Source of the DNA: Sulfuritalea sp.
GTDB lineage: Bacteria; Pseudomonadota; Gammaproteobacteria; Burkholderiales; Rhodocyclaceae
Direction: 5' to 3'
Length of the DNA stretch: 64,000 nt
Assembly: GCA_023229545.1 (NCBI GenBank)
Contig: JALNZB010000003.1
Location: 62,001 to 126,000, forward strand
The notes beneath the pieces are model-generated. The model did no database searches. It was given only the letters and a program-made list of their open reading frames with translations, and was not told the DNA's origin. Below, piece by piece: positions 1 to 8,085 of the stretch. The translations under genes and the position numbers were made by a program. The first letter of the stretch is position 1, and each line of letters opens with the position of its first letter.

Positions 1-2859
1 GGCTATTTCGCCGCCGGGCTCGACACCGCCAAGACGGACAATTTCTGCATCCTGCTGCCGCCGCCGAACGTCACCGGCACGCTGCACATGGGGCATGGCT
101 TCAACCAGGCGATCATGGATTCGCTGACGCGCTATCACCGCATGCGCGGCGACAACACGCTATGGCAGCCGGGCACCGACCATGCCGGCATCGCCACGCA
201 GATCGTGGTGGAACGGCAACTCGATGCCCAGGGCATTTCCCGTCACGATCTGGGCCGCGAGAAGTTCCTGGAAAAGGTCTGGGAGTGGAAGAAATACTCG
301 GGCGATACCATCACGCAGCAGATGCGCCGGCTCGGCACCAGCCCAGACTGGTCGCGCGAGCGCTTCACCATGGACGCCGGGCTGTCGAAGATCGTCACCG
401 AGACCTTCGTCCGCCTGCACAAGGAAGGCCTGATCTACCGCGGCAAGCGGCTGGTGAATTGGGACCCGAAGTTGCTCACTGCCGTTTCCGACCTCGAAGT
501 GGTAAGCGAGGAAGAAGACGGCTTCATGTGGGAGATTCGCTATCCGTTTGTCGATGGTGACGGCGCGGGCGAACTGGTCGTCGCCACCACGCGACCGGAG
601 ACCATGCTCGGCGATGTCGCCGTGGCGGTGAACCCGGATGACGAACGCTACGCCCATCTGGTCGGCAAGCACGTGCATCTGCCGCTGTGCGAGCGCACCA
701 TCCCGATCATCGCCGACAGCTACGTCGACCGCGAATTCGGCACCGGCTGCGTCAAGATCACGCCGGCGCACGACTTCAATGACTGGCAGATAGGCCACCG
801 TCATGGTCTGGCGCCGATCTCGATCCTGACGCTGGATGCGCGCATCAACGAGCACGGCCCCGAAAGGTATCGCGGCATGGACCGTTACGATGCCCGCAAG
901 GCCATCGTCGCCGATCTCGAAGCCGCCGGCCTGCTGGCCAGCGTCAAGCCGCACAAGCTGATGGTGCCGCGCGGCGACCGCACCGGCGTGGTGATCGAAC
1001 CGATGCTGACCGACCAGTGGTTCGTCGCCATGTCCAAACCCGCTACCGATGGCAAGAGCATCGCCGGCAAGGCGCTCGAATGCGTCGCTTCGGGCGAGAT
1101 CAAATTCGTCCCCGAAAACTGGGTCAATACCTATAACCAGTGGCTCAACAACATCCAGGACTGGTGCATCTCGCGCCAGTTGTGGTGGGGCCACCAGATC
1201 CCCGCCTGGTACGCTGACGACGACCGCTTCTACGTCGCCCACGACGAGGCCGAGGCCTATGCGCTGGCGAAGAACGATGGCTACACCGGCGGCCTGGAGC
1301 GCGACCCCGACGTGCTCGACACCTGGTACTCGTCGGCGCTGTGGCCCTTCTCGACGCTCGACTGGACGCCCGAGTGGCCGGCGAAGTCGAACCCGGCGCT
1401 TGACTTGTACCTGCCCTCGACGGTGCTCGTTACCGGCTTCGACATCATTTTCTTCTGGGTGGCGCGCATGGTGATGATGACCAAGCACATCACCGGCAAA
1501 ATCCCGTTCAGGGATGTCTATGTCCACGGCCTGATCCGCGACGCGGAAGGCCAGAAGATGAGCAAGTCCAAGGGCAACGTGCTCGATCCGATCGACCTGA
1601 TCGACGGCATCACGCTCGACGATCTGGTGCAGAAACGCACCACCGGATTGATGAACCCGAGGGATGCGACCAAGATCGAGAAGCGCACGCGCAAGGAGTT
1701 CCCCAATGGCATTCCGGGCTTCGGCACCGATGCGCTGCGCTTCACCTTCCTCTCGCTGGCCTCGCCGGGGCGCGACATCAAGTTCGACATGCAGCGCTGC
1801 GAGGGCTATCGCAACTTCTGCAACAAGCTGTGGAACGCCTCGCGCTTTGTGCTGATGAACTGCGAAGGCCAGGATTGTGGCAACACTCCCATCCCCCACC
1901 TAACCTCCCCCTTGAAGGGGGAGGAACTGGACTCCCTCTCCTCGAAGGGGAAGGAACTGGACTCCCCCCTCCCCTTCAAGGGGAGGGCTGGGGAGGGGAT
2001 GGGAAAGGCAGAATATCTGAATTTCTCGCCCGCCGACCACTGGATCGTCAGCCGCCTGCAACGCGTCGAACACGAGGTGGCGCAGCATTTCGCCGACTAC
2101 CGCTTCGACCTGCTGGCACGCGCGATCTACGAATTCGTCTGGGACGAGTATTGCGACTGGTATCTGGAACTGGCCAAGGTGCAGGTGCAGCAGGGCAGCG
2201 CGGCACAGCAACGGGCCACGCGCCGTACCCTGGTGCGCGTGCTGGAAACCGTGCTGCGCCTGGCGCATCCGCTGATTCCTTTCATCACCGAGGAGCTCTG
2301 GCAAACCGTCGCGCCGCTGGCCGGTCGCGCCGACGCTACAGACGATGCCAGATCGATCATGCGGGAGACCTATCCGAAAGCCGATCTGTCGCGTTGCGAC
2401 GCGACAGCCGAAGCCTGGGTCGCGAAACTCAAGGAAATGATCACGGCCTGTCGCAGCCTGCGCGGCGAAATGAACATCTCGCCCGCACAGCGCGTGCCAT
2501 TAGTCGGCGCTGGCGACACGGCGATTCTGAGCGCCTACGCGCCCTACCTTGCGGCACTGGCCAAGCTTTCCGAAGTCACGACGGTGGAAACGCTGCCCGA
2601 TTCCGACGCCCCGGTGCAGATCGTCGGCGAATTCCGTTTGATGCTGAAGATCGAGATCGATGTCGCCGCCGAGAAGGAGCGAATGGGCAAGGAAATCCTG
2701 CGCATCGAAGGCGAAATCGCCAAGGCGGAGAAAAAGCTCGCCACCGAAACCTTCGTCTCCCGCGCCCCCGCCGCAGTCGTGGCGCAGGAGCGCGAGCGGC
2801 TGGAAGGCTTTACGGCGCTTTGCGAAAAGCTCAAGGCGCAAATCGCACGACTGGGCTGA
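1..2859 (+). CDS. valS: Valine-tRNA ligase (5' end outside window)
   Basis: Charges tRNA-Val with valine in the cytoplasm and edits mis-charged threonine. The frame is open from base 1, and by family comparison only about 20 N-terminal codons are missing; the first ATG at 88 lies inside the HIGH motif (HMGH) and is not the start. The class I signature KMSKSKG is near visible residue 519, with the CP1 editing domain between the two. The C-terminus is the ValRS coiled-coil arm, rich in Glu/Lys/Arg. About 952 residues are visible against 951 in full-length E. coli ValRS; the excess comes from a low-complexity insertion of about 40 residues after the catalytic domain, encoded by a palindromic repeat (see separate entry). 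The gene ends at a bidirectional hairpin and faces the next gene convergently. The identification is certain. Confidence 0.97.
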   Translation, partial: GYFAAGLDTAKTDNFCILLPPPNVTGTLHMGHGFNQAIMDSLTRYHRMRGDNTLWQPGTDHAGIATQIVVERQLDAQGISRHDLGREKFLEKVWEWKKYSGDTITQQMRRLGTSPDWSRERFTMDAGLSKIVTETFVRLHKEGLIYRGKRLVNWDPKLLTAVSDLEVVSEEEDGFMWEIRYPFVDGDGAGELVVATTRPETMLGDVAVAVNPDDERYAHLVGKHVHLPLCERTIPIIADSYVDREFGTGCVKITPAHDFNDWQIGHRHGLAPISILTLDARINEHGPERYRGMDRYDARKAIVADLEAAGLLASVKPHKLMVPRGDRTGVVIEPMLTDQWFVAMSKPATDGKSIAGKALECVASGEIKFVPENWVNTYNQWLNNIQDWCISRQLWWGHQIPAWYADDDRFYVAHDEAEAYALAKNDGYTGGLERDPDVLDTWYSSALWPFSTLDWTPEWPAKSNPALDLYLPSTVLVTGFDIIFFWVARMVMMTKHITGKIPFRDVYVHGLIRDAEGQKMSKSKGNVLDPIDLIDGITLDDLVQKRTTGLMNPRDATKIEKRTRKEFPNGIPGFGTDALRFTFLSLASPGRDIKFDMQRCEGYRNFCNKLWNASRFVLMNCEGQDCGNTPIPHLTSPLKGEELDSLSSKGKELDSPLPFKGRAGEGMGKAEYLNFSPADHWIVSRLQRVEHEVAQHFADYRFDLLARAIYEFVWDEYCDWYLELAKVQVQQGSAAQQRATRRTLVRVLETVLRLAHPLIPFITEELWQTVAPLAGRADATDDARSIMRETYPKADLSRCDATAEAWVAKLKEMITACRSLRGEMNISPAQRVPLVGAGDTAILSAYAPYLAALAKLSEVTTVETLPDSDAPVQIVGEFRLMLKIEIDVAAEKERMGKEILRIEGEIAKAEKKLATETFVSRAPAAVVAQERERLEGFTALCEKLKAQIARLG
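1884..2004. repeat. REP-like C/G-tract palindromic repeat inserted in frame within valS
   Basis: Alternating runs of CCCCTCCCC and its complement (CTTGAAGGGGGAGG, CCTTCAAGGGGAGGG) make several potential stems. A unit GAAGGGG-R-AGGAACTGGACTCC occurs twice, near 1913 and 1944. Such repeats usually lie between genes in proteobacteria. Here one keeps the reading frame and adds a Pro/Leu/Lys/Gly/Glu-rich segment between the catalytic domain and the anticodon-binding domain of ValRS. Confidence 0.75.
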
Positions 2860-2867
2860 CCGTCGGC

Positions 2868-2893
2868 AAAAGCCCGGCCATGAGCCGGGCTTT
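2868..2893. terminator. Bidirectional intrinsic terminator
   Basis: AAAAGCCCGGC and GCCGGGCTTTT are perfectly complementary around a four-base loop. The hairpin lies between the convergent valS and DUF302-like genes and has A/T tails on both sides, so it can end transcription from either. Confidence 0.88.
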
Positions 2894-2921
2894 TCGCAGG
2901 CAAAACCGCCCGACCATTTGA

Positions 2922-3833
2922 TCAGCGCGCGTCCTTCTTGCCGCCGACCGTAAGCGACAATGCCTCGCGAATGGCCTCGGGCGACTTCATGATGTTCATG
3001 AAGCTGTTGGCGCCCATCATCGACAAATCGGGGAAACTGGCGGCGATGCGGAAGCGGGCGTACTGCGCGTAAACCTTGTCATCCGAGACGAGAATATCGT
3101 AAGGCAGGTGCGCCGCCGACTTGACGTCCTTGAAGTCGATTTCATTCATGATGTAGGCGTCGTCCATGATCTTGCTGTCGCCCGCACCCTTCATCGCCAC
3201 ACCGAACAGAACCTCCTTCTTGCCGGCGATATCAACCCGATAGACTTTGGTAACGCCGTGCTTGCCCGCCGCCAGGCCGGCCTCGACGGCCTTCACCGCC
3301 TCCTCGTGGCTGCCGTACTTGACGAATTCGTTGAGCTCGTCGAAGTACTCCATGCCAAAGGCGTAGTGGTACTTACGCAACTGCGCCGCAGTCAGGCCCT
3401 TGGCGCCGAATTCCTCCACCTTGCCCAGCGCCGCCTGTAATTTGGCTGTCGTATCCCTGAGTTCGCCATTCATGCGGTAGGCGTTGGCCCAGTAGGGTGG
3501 GTTGGTGTAGGAAACCTGTACGCCGTCCTTGGCCTTGACCACCGCCACGCGCATCGCCGCGCCAAAACCGCCATGCTCCGACTTGGCAGCGGTACTACGC
3601 AATTCGTCGTTGGTGACGCCGATCACGGTGGTGTTCGCATAAGGCGAATAGCTGCCGGCCACGGTGAAGCCCGCCTTGGTCAGCGCGGCCTTGGTCGCCT
3701 CGACTTTTTGCGCCACCTCGCCCCCGCTCTTCGAGGCCAGAACAAACGGCTTCATCACGACATCCTGTGCGAAGGCCACAGCGGCGCTGAATGCCAGAAC
3801 CAGCAAACTCAGGTTTTTCCAGATATTTGACAT
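2922..3833 (-). CDS. Secreted DUF302-like protein
   Basis: 303 residues with a clear N-terminal signal peptide (hydrophobic run ending AVAFA before QDVV), so a periplasmic location is expected. Residues about 25-120 resemble the DUF302 fold, including the segment around TKAGFTVAGSYSPYANTT; the remainder is unrecognised. The protein has no cysteine-rich or enzyme motif that I can see. It lies downstream of the FadL-type channel in the same orientation with a hairpin between them, at the end of the soe-tusA-dsrE2 row, so a role in handling sulfur compounds or in envelope stress during sulfur oxidation is plausible but only inferred. The start is preceded by GGGAGAGA, a good ribosome binding site. 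Confidence 0.7.
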   Translation of the reverse strand: MSNIWKNLSLLVLAFSAAVAFAQDVVMKPFVLASKSGGEVAQKVEATKAALTKAGFTVAGSYSPYANTTVIGVTNDELRSTAAKSEHGGFGAAMRVAVVKAKDGVQVSYTNPPYWANAYRMNGELRDTTAKLQAALGKVEEFGAKGLTAAQLRKYHYAFGMEYFDELNEFVKYGSHEEAVKAVEAGLAAGKHGVTKVYRVDIAGKKEVLFGVAMKGAGDSKIMDDAYIMNEIDFKDVKSAAHLPYDILVSDDKVYAQYARFRIAASFPDLSMMGANSFMNIMKSPEAIREALSLTVGGKKDAR

Positions 3834-3876
3834 GTCTCTCTCCCTTGGGATTCTGTGTTTTTTGGAAATTCAGAAA

Positions 3877-3916
3877 CAACAAGGGCTGAAAGCGTCGCCG
3901 CTTTCAGCCCTTGTTT
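3877..3916 (-). terminator. Hairpin terminator downstream of the FadL-type gene
   Basis: A 15-16 bp stem (AACAAGGGCTGAAAGC pairing with GCTTTCAGCCCTTGTT) around a GTCGCC loop lies just after the channel gene on the minus strand and is followed by a U-rich stretch. It should separate that gene from the downstream DUF302-like gene. Confidence 0.85.
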
Positions 3917-3950
3917 TGAAATCTATTGCACGCTCGACGCTATCGGTCGA

Positions 3951-5228
3951 TCAGAACTTCATGCCGTAACCCACTCCGAGCGAGTCTTGTGACATGTGCA
4001 GATTGGCCTCGCCACCGCCAAATCCGGCCCCAATTGAGCCCGAACCATTGACGGTATTCTTGAAGGCGTGCATGTAGCCGACGGTCAACTCATTCTTGTT
4101 CGCCAAGGTCCAAGTGCCGCCCAAGGTCAGGTGGTTCTCGACAACACCAGGCGCCAGAATGTTGAAGAAGGTCTGGCTAACCGCAACGGGCTGGCGGTTG
4201 GTACTGACGCCAGCGCGCAAAGTTAGATCCTTGCTGTAGTCATAGCTGACACCAAGCTTGTAAACGGTCATGTCACCCCAGCCAAAACCTGCGCCACCAG
4301 TCTGACCGAGTTGACAGGCACCGACAAACAGGCAATCGACAGTATTGGCAACCGCCCTACTGTTGCTGTAGTTGATCTGCTGGATATCAGCAGCAATGGT
4401 CAGTTTCGGCGTTGCCTTGACGGCGATACCAACACCATAGTTCTCGGGAATGTCAAACCGGCCTTCCTCGGCAAACAGCCCCTTGTAGTCGTTGAACTTT
4501 CCCTTGATCTTGGAAGCGTAGGTCGCGCCCAACGTGACGCTATCACTGACCTGCCCGGTCCAACCCAGGCGCAGACCCCAGCCGATGGAGTGATCATTGC
4601 CTTTATTGGTCAAACTGGTTGCATCTGACGATGCACCTGCAGCACCAAATGCTTCCAAACCGGTGGCACCGAAGGTCTGGTAGGCCATCACGATCGAAAC
4701 GCCAACTGCATGGTTCTTGTTCAGTTTCATGGCAAAGGTCGGCGCAATAAATAGCTGTTCAAGGTTCACTCCACCGGGACTCTGACCGCCCATGAGCCCG
4801 AACCCACCTGCAGCAAATGGGCTGGTACTGTACCTCGTATTCATACCGCCATTGCCATAGACGCTGACACCCACCGACATGTCCCAGCCCATCATCTTAT
4901 TGTAGCCGAACTCGGGGACGAGGAAGCTCGAATCACCGTTGCCGTCATAGCTACCGTTAAAGGGACCAAAGCCAAAGGCGTTCCCGACGATTTCCGCACC
5001 CCGGTTGGGCTTGAACCAATCAACACCCATGTCAAGCCGGTCGCCGACCATGACCATACCGGCCGGATTGGTGGCGGCGGCCAGTGCATCCTGCGGCATG
5101 GCAATACCTACGCCGGCCATGCCCTTCGCCTTCATGCCGTAGCCGTGCGAAAAATATCCGTTGGTTGCAAAGGCCGAGCCGGATGCAGCGGCGATGGCCA
5201 CAAGTACTGCGATCTTTTTTAATTTCAT
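3951..5228 (-). CDS. OmpP1/FadL/TodX-family outer membrane channel
   Basis: 425 residues. Residues 1-21 are a signal peptide ending SGSAFA. The mature N-terminus begins TNGYFSHGYG and continues with the family motif around ALAAATNPAGM, where the N-terminal plug of FadL-type channels lies. The rest shows alternating beta-barrel strands, and the last residue is Phe (GYGMKF), as expected for BAM-assembled outer membrane proteins. Family members pass hydrophobic molecules such as long-chain fatty acids or aromatics. Next to dsrE2, tusA and soeABC, a hydrophobic sulfur species is an attractive substrate, but that is inference. AGGAGACATAAG precedes the ATG. Confidence 0.88.
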   Translation of the reverse strand: MKLKKIAVLVAIAAASGSAFATNGYFSHGYGMKAKGMAGVGIAMPQDALAAATNPAGMVMVGDRLDMGVDWFKPNRGAEIVGNAFGFGPFNGSYDGNGDSSFLVPEFGYNKMMGWDMSVGVSVYGNGGMNTRYSTSPFAAGGFGLMGGQSPGGVNLEQLFIAPTFAMKLNKNHAVGVSIVMAYQTFGATGLEAFGAAGASSDATSLTNKGNDHSIGWGLRLGWTGQVSDSVTLGATYASKIKGKFNDYKGLFAEEGRFDIPENYGVGIAVKATPKLTIAADIQQINYSNSRAVANTVDCLFVGACQLGQTGGAGFGWGDMTVYKLGVSYDYSKDLTLRAGVSTNRQPVAVSQTFFNILAPGVVENHLTLGGTWTLANKNELTVGYMHAFKNTVNGSGSIGAGFGGGEANLHMSQDSLGVGYGMKF

Positions 5229-5346
5229 TCTTATGTCTCCTCGAGGGCGTTTAATGATTTCAACAAGTCATGGGTTCAAGCTAAGCGGAACCACTCCAGA
5301 AGTCCAGACAAGCCGCGTAACAATCCGGGCTGCTGTTGCATCAGTG

Positions 5347-5961
5347 CTACATGAACAAAGTCACATCGGCTTTCTGCGCCATCGGCAAAAACGACGCCGC
5401 ACCAACATAATCGAGACCGGGAATGAAGTCGTCGTGGCTGAAGCCAAACAGATCGACCGTCATCTGGCAGACGCTGAACGTGACACCGGCTTCCAGCGAC
5501 AGCTCGCGCAGTTCTTGAATACTCGCGACGCCGTTGTTCTTGATGGTCTGCTGCATCAGCATGGTGGCGACCGTCTCGAAACCAGGCACGCCGGCCTGGA
5601 TGATGTTGGGGATATTCCAGTTGATGCCCCTGAACCATTCCGGACCGAAAGGCATTTTCATCGGCATGCCGGGGTTGCCGAGAGGGCTTACCTTCAGGTC
5701 GGACACATCTTTCTTCAGCAGATTCAGACCGTAGAAGGTGAAGAAGATCGACACGTCCCAGCCCAACGCTGCGGCCGTGGAGCCGAGAATGAACGGCGGA
5801 TAGGCCCAGTCCAGCGTGCCACGGGTGGCGATGATGGCCATCGATCCCGTCTTCGATTCTTCGCGCTGGCGCAGAGCTTCTTCGAGCTTCTGCGGCAGCA
5901 ACTCTTCCAGACGACGATTGACAAGTTCTTCGATGTTGGCAATTTCAGCAGTGGCGCCCAT
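5347..5961 (-). CDS. dsrE2: DsrE2-type sulfur carrier protein
   Basis: 204 residues of the DsrE/DsrF-like family, long DsrE2 subtype. A charged helical N-terminus (about residues 8-40) precedes the domain, which starts at SMAIIATRGTLDWAYPP. The only cysteine in the protein, Cys165 in FSVCQMTVDLFG, sits at the conserved sulfur-binding position. DsrE2 proteins of sulfur oxidizers receive and hand on sulfane sulfur with TusA and a rhodanese. A strong AGGAGG ribosome binding site lies 7 bases before the ATG. It follows tusA by 39 bases on the same strand, the pairing known from rhd-tusA-dsrE2 clusters; no rhodanese gene accompanies it here. Confidence 0.9.
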   Translation of the reverse strand: MGATAEIANIEELVNRRLEELLPQKLEEALRQREESKTGSMAIIATRGTLDWAYPPFILGSTAAALGWDVSIFFTFYGLNLLKKDVSDLKVSPLGNPGMPMKMPFGPEWFRGINWNIPNIIQAGVPGFETVATMLMQQTIKNNGVASIQELRELSLEAGVTFSVCQMTVDLFGFSHDDFIPGLDYVGAASFLPMAQKADVTLFM

Positions 5962-6000
5962 GCATATCCTCCTGATCGGGATTAAACAACAAATCGCGCC

Positions 6001-6228
6001 CTATTTGCGCTTTATGAAGAACTCGAACTCCTTGCCCTGCTCGCCGCTGGCAAGCAGTTCATTGCCGGTCTGCTTGGCAAACGCCGCGAAGTCCTTCACC
6101 GAACCGGGATCGGTTGAAACGACGCGCAACACCTGACCGGAGGTAAGTTCGGCCAGCGACTTCTTGGCGCGCAGGATGGGAAGCGGGCAGTTAAGGCCGC
6201 GGGCGTCGAGTTCCTTGTCAAAATTCAT
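6001..6228 (-). CDS. tusA: TusA-family sulfur carrier protein
   Basis: 75 residues starting MNFDKELDARGLNCPLPI. The CPxP signature places the sulfur-carrying cysteine at residue 14. The upstream ATG at 6261 would add 11 unrelated residues; the ATG at 6228 is preferred because AGAGGAAACAGC precedes it. TusA carries a persulfide between donors and acceptors; in sulfur oxidizers it feeds sulfane sulfur into the cytoplasmic oxidation pathway. A well-spaced sigma-70 promoter lies at 6287-6315, so tusA-dsrE2 can be transcribed apart from soeABC. Confidence 0.95.
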   Translation of the reverse strand: MNFDKELDARGLNCPLPILRAKKSLAELTSGQVLRVVSTDPGSVKDFAAFAKQTGNELLASGEQGKEFEFFIKRK

Positions 6229-6286
6229 GCTGTTTCCTCTCTCGTGACTTGGGAATGGCAAATCGGGTTTGGCAGTTCAGCATTCC

Positions 6287-6315
6287 ATAATATAATGAAA
6301 AACTGCTCCCGACAA
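6287..6315 (-). promoter_or_regulatory. Predicted sigma-70 promoter of tusA-dsrE2
   Basis: On the minus strand TTGTCG (6315-6310) and TATTAT (6292-6287) are separated by exactly 17 bases. Transcription would start near 6280 and give a leader of about 50 bases to tusA. The site lies in the 113-base gap after soeC. Confidence 0.6.
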
Positions 6316-6341
6316 TGCCTTCCTGGCCTTCTTTTCCGGAA

Positions 6342-7325
6342 TCAGGCAATGGACTGGTAGTACAGATTCTGCGGATGATTGGTCTGGGCGAAGAAGAACC
6401 AGCGTTCGGCCACCAGGCCTGCGTACTGGACAACAAAGGCCGCCGCCAGCAGACCGCCGGCGCCTCCGCCTTGCATGCCGGACAGCAGGAACAGCAGCGG
6501 CAGCGGAAACACGGCAAGCATGAAAAACCACTTCACGCCGCGCAGAACCGCGACCGGCTGGCCGTGAAAGTATTCGCGCGTGTTGAAGCTACCGCCCATG
6601 AAGCCCTGCGCCTTTTGCACGATTCGCGGATGCTTGATGCCGATGGCGGTCTGTAACGTGGATTTCGGCTGCAACCGCGCATTGCGATGAAGCGATGCAG
6701 CGCGGCTGACCAGCCCCAGCAGGGTAATGATCGCGGCCCAGCCGGCCAGGAAACTGACCAGTTCCGGCGCCGAGAGGACGGCAAACGCAGCGGCGAGCGA
6801 GAAGCCCGAGGCGCCGCCGAGCAAGATGTAATTGATGACGGTCAGCGACGAATGCCACTCGCGCAGGAACTTCACGCAGGCATAAATCATCGCCGTGCAG
6901 ATGAACAAGGCGAAGGCCAGCAGGGTGCCGGCCACGCCCAGAATCGCGCTGGGGTCGACCGGCAGCCCGCCGGGCAGCGTCATCAATACCGGATGCCAGT
7001 TCAGCCAGTGGGCGAGTCCATACAGAAACACCACGCCGACGAAAGCCGGCAGCACGATCACTTCGCGCGCCAGCCATGAAGTACGCCACATCGCAATGGA
7101 CCGCCAGGCGCGTTCGGGGCGCCCCAGATGAAAGAACGAAGCGACCAGTCCGGCGCCCAGCAGCGCCAGCGCCAGCAAGCTGCCCTGGCCGTAAAAGGCG
7201 TGCGCATCCGGTGGCGGCAGCAGTTTGAAGGCGGCGTAGGACTGCACGGTGAACAGGGCGAGAAACAAGCCCTGCGCGGCGCCGATCAATGTGGTCAGGA
7301 ATATGACGGAAAAGGCTGGATGCAT
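6342..7325 (-). CDS. soeC: Sulfite-oxidizing enzyme membrane anchor SoeC (DmsC/NrfD-type)
   Basis: 327 residues with about eight hydrophobic segments; the start MHPAFSVIFLTTLIGAAQG resembles the first helix of DmsC-family anchors. It would hold the SoeAB catalytic pair on the cytoplasmic face of the inner membrane and pass electrons from sulfite to quinone. It is the third gene of soeABC, 28 bases after soeB. In isolation it could be any DmsC-type anchor; the specific name rests on the absence of a Tat signal in the catalytic subunit and on the tusA/dsrE2/apr surroundings. Confidence 0.85.
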   Translation of the reverse strand: MHPAFSVIFLTTLIGAAQGLFLALFTVQSYAAFKLLPPPDAHAFYGQGSLLALALLGAGLVASFFHLGRPERAWRSIAMWRTSWLAREVIVLPAFVGVVFLYGLAHWLNWHPVLMTLPGGLPVDPSAILGVAGTLLAFALFICTAMIYACVKFLREWHSSLTVINYILLGGASGFSLAAAFAVLSAPELVSFLAGWAAIITLLGLVSRAASLHRNARLQPKSTLQTAIGIKHPRIVQKAQGFMGGSFNTREYFHGQPVAVLRGVKWFFMLAVFPLPLLFLLSGMQGGGAGGLLAAAFVVQYAGLVAERWFFFAQTNHPQNLYYQSIA

Positions 7326-7353
7326 GTCGGTGGCGTTTCGATAGCTTGTCGGC

Positions 7354-8085
7354 TTACCAGGTGACGACGTCGTCGAGCGTCGGCTCGCTGGCGGCCGGCC
7401 TGGGCAACTGGTGGTCGACCTTGAGCGGGTTGTCGGCGCGTTCGAGTTCGTCCAGATGGATCTTGATGCGCGTCTTGCGTCGCGGCAGGTAGTGGTTGGA
7501 CGGCTGCGTGCCCCACTCGGGCATCAGCGGATAGCCGCCGCTTTCGCGAATCGCCTGCGACACCGCGGATTCGGGATCGTGAATATCGCCGAACAGCCGC
7601 GCCGAAGTCGGGCAGGCCTTGACGCAGGCGGGCTTGCGGTCGTTCTCGGCCATGGATGTGTCGTAAATCCGATCGACGCAGAGGGTGCATTTCTTCATCA
7701 CCCGCTGCTGCTCGTCGAATTCGCGCGCACCGTAGGGACAGGCCCAGGAACAATACTTGCAGCCGATACATTTGTCGTAATTGACCAGGACGATGCCGTC
7801 TTCCTTGCGCTTGTAGGATGCTCCGGTCGGACACACCGGGACGCAGGGCGGATCCTCGCAATGTAGGCAGGATTTCGGGAAATGCACCGTTTCGGTATTG
7901 GGAAATTCGCCGACCTCGTAGGTCTGCACCCGATTGAAGAATGTGCCCGTCGGATCGGCACCATACGGGTTCTGATCGCTCATCGGCCCGGCGCTGCCGG
8001 AGGTGTTCCACTCCTTGCAGGATGTCACGCAGGCGTGGCAGCCGACGCAAACGTTGAGGTCGATGACCAACGCCAGTTGCATCAT
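7354..8085 (-). CDS. soeB: Sulfite-oxidizing enzyme iron-sulfur subunit SoeB
   Basis: 243 residues of the DmsB/PsrB type. Four cysteine clusters for [4Fe-4S] centres are visible in order: CVGCHACVTSCKEWN, CLHCEDPPCVPVCP, CIGCKYCSWACPYGA, and CTLCVDR with a later CVKACP. It transfers electrons from the SoeA molybdenum site to SoeC. The start is the first of two tandem ATGs and overlaps the soeA stop as ATGA, indicating translational coupling. A much longer upstream opening in this frame is only the shadow of soeA. Confidence 0.92.
   Translation of the reverse strand: MMQLALVIDLNVCVGCHACVTSCKEWNTSGSAGPMSDQNPYGADPTGTFFNRVQTYEVGEFPNTETVHFPKSCLHCEDPPCVPVCPTGASYKRKEDGIVLVNYDKCIGCKYCSWACPYGAREFDEQQRVMKKCTLCVDRIYDTSMAENDRKPACVKACPTSARLFGDIHDPESAVSQAIRESGGYPLMPEWGTQPSNHYLPRRKTRIKIHLDELERADNPLKVDHQLPRPAASEPTLDDVVTW

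Noticed and set aside
160..1899. A 579-codon open frame on the minus strand opposite valS
   Set aside because: It is a GC-rich shadow frame: composition is His/Asp/Arg/Gly-biased, there is no family motif, and valS on the other strand is beyond doubt.
5347..6228. Assignment of the sulfur carriers to a DsrEFH/dsr operon
   Set aside because: The protein is the long DsrE2 type with a single cysteine; no dsrF, dsrH, dsrC or dsrAB is present.
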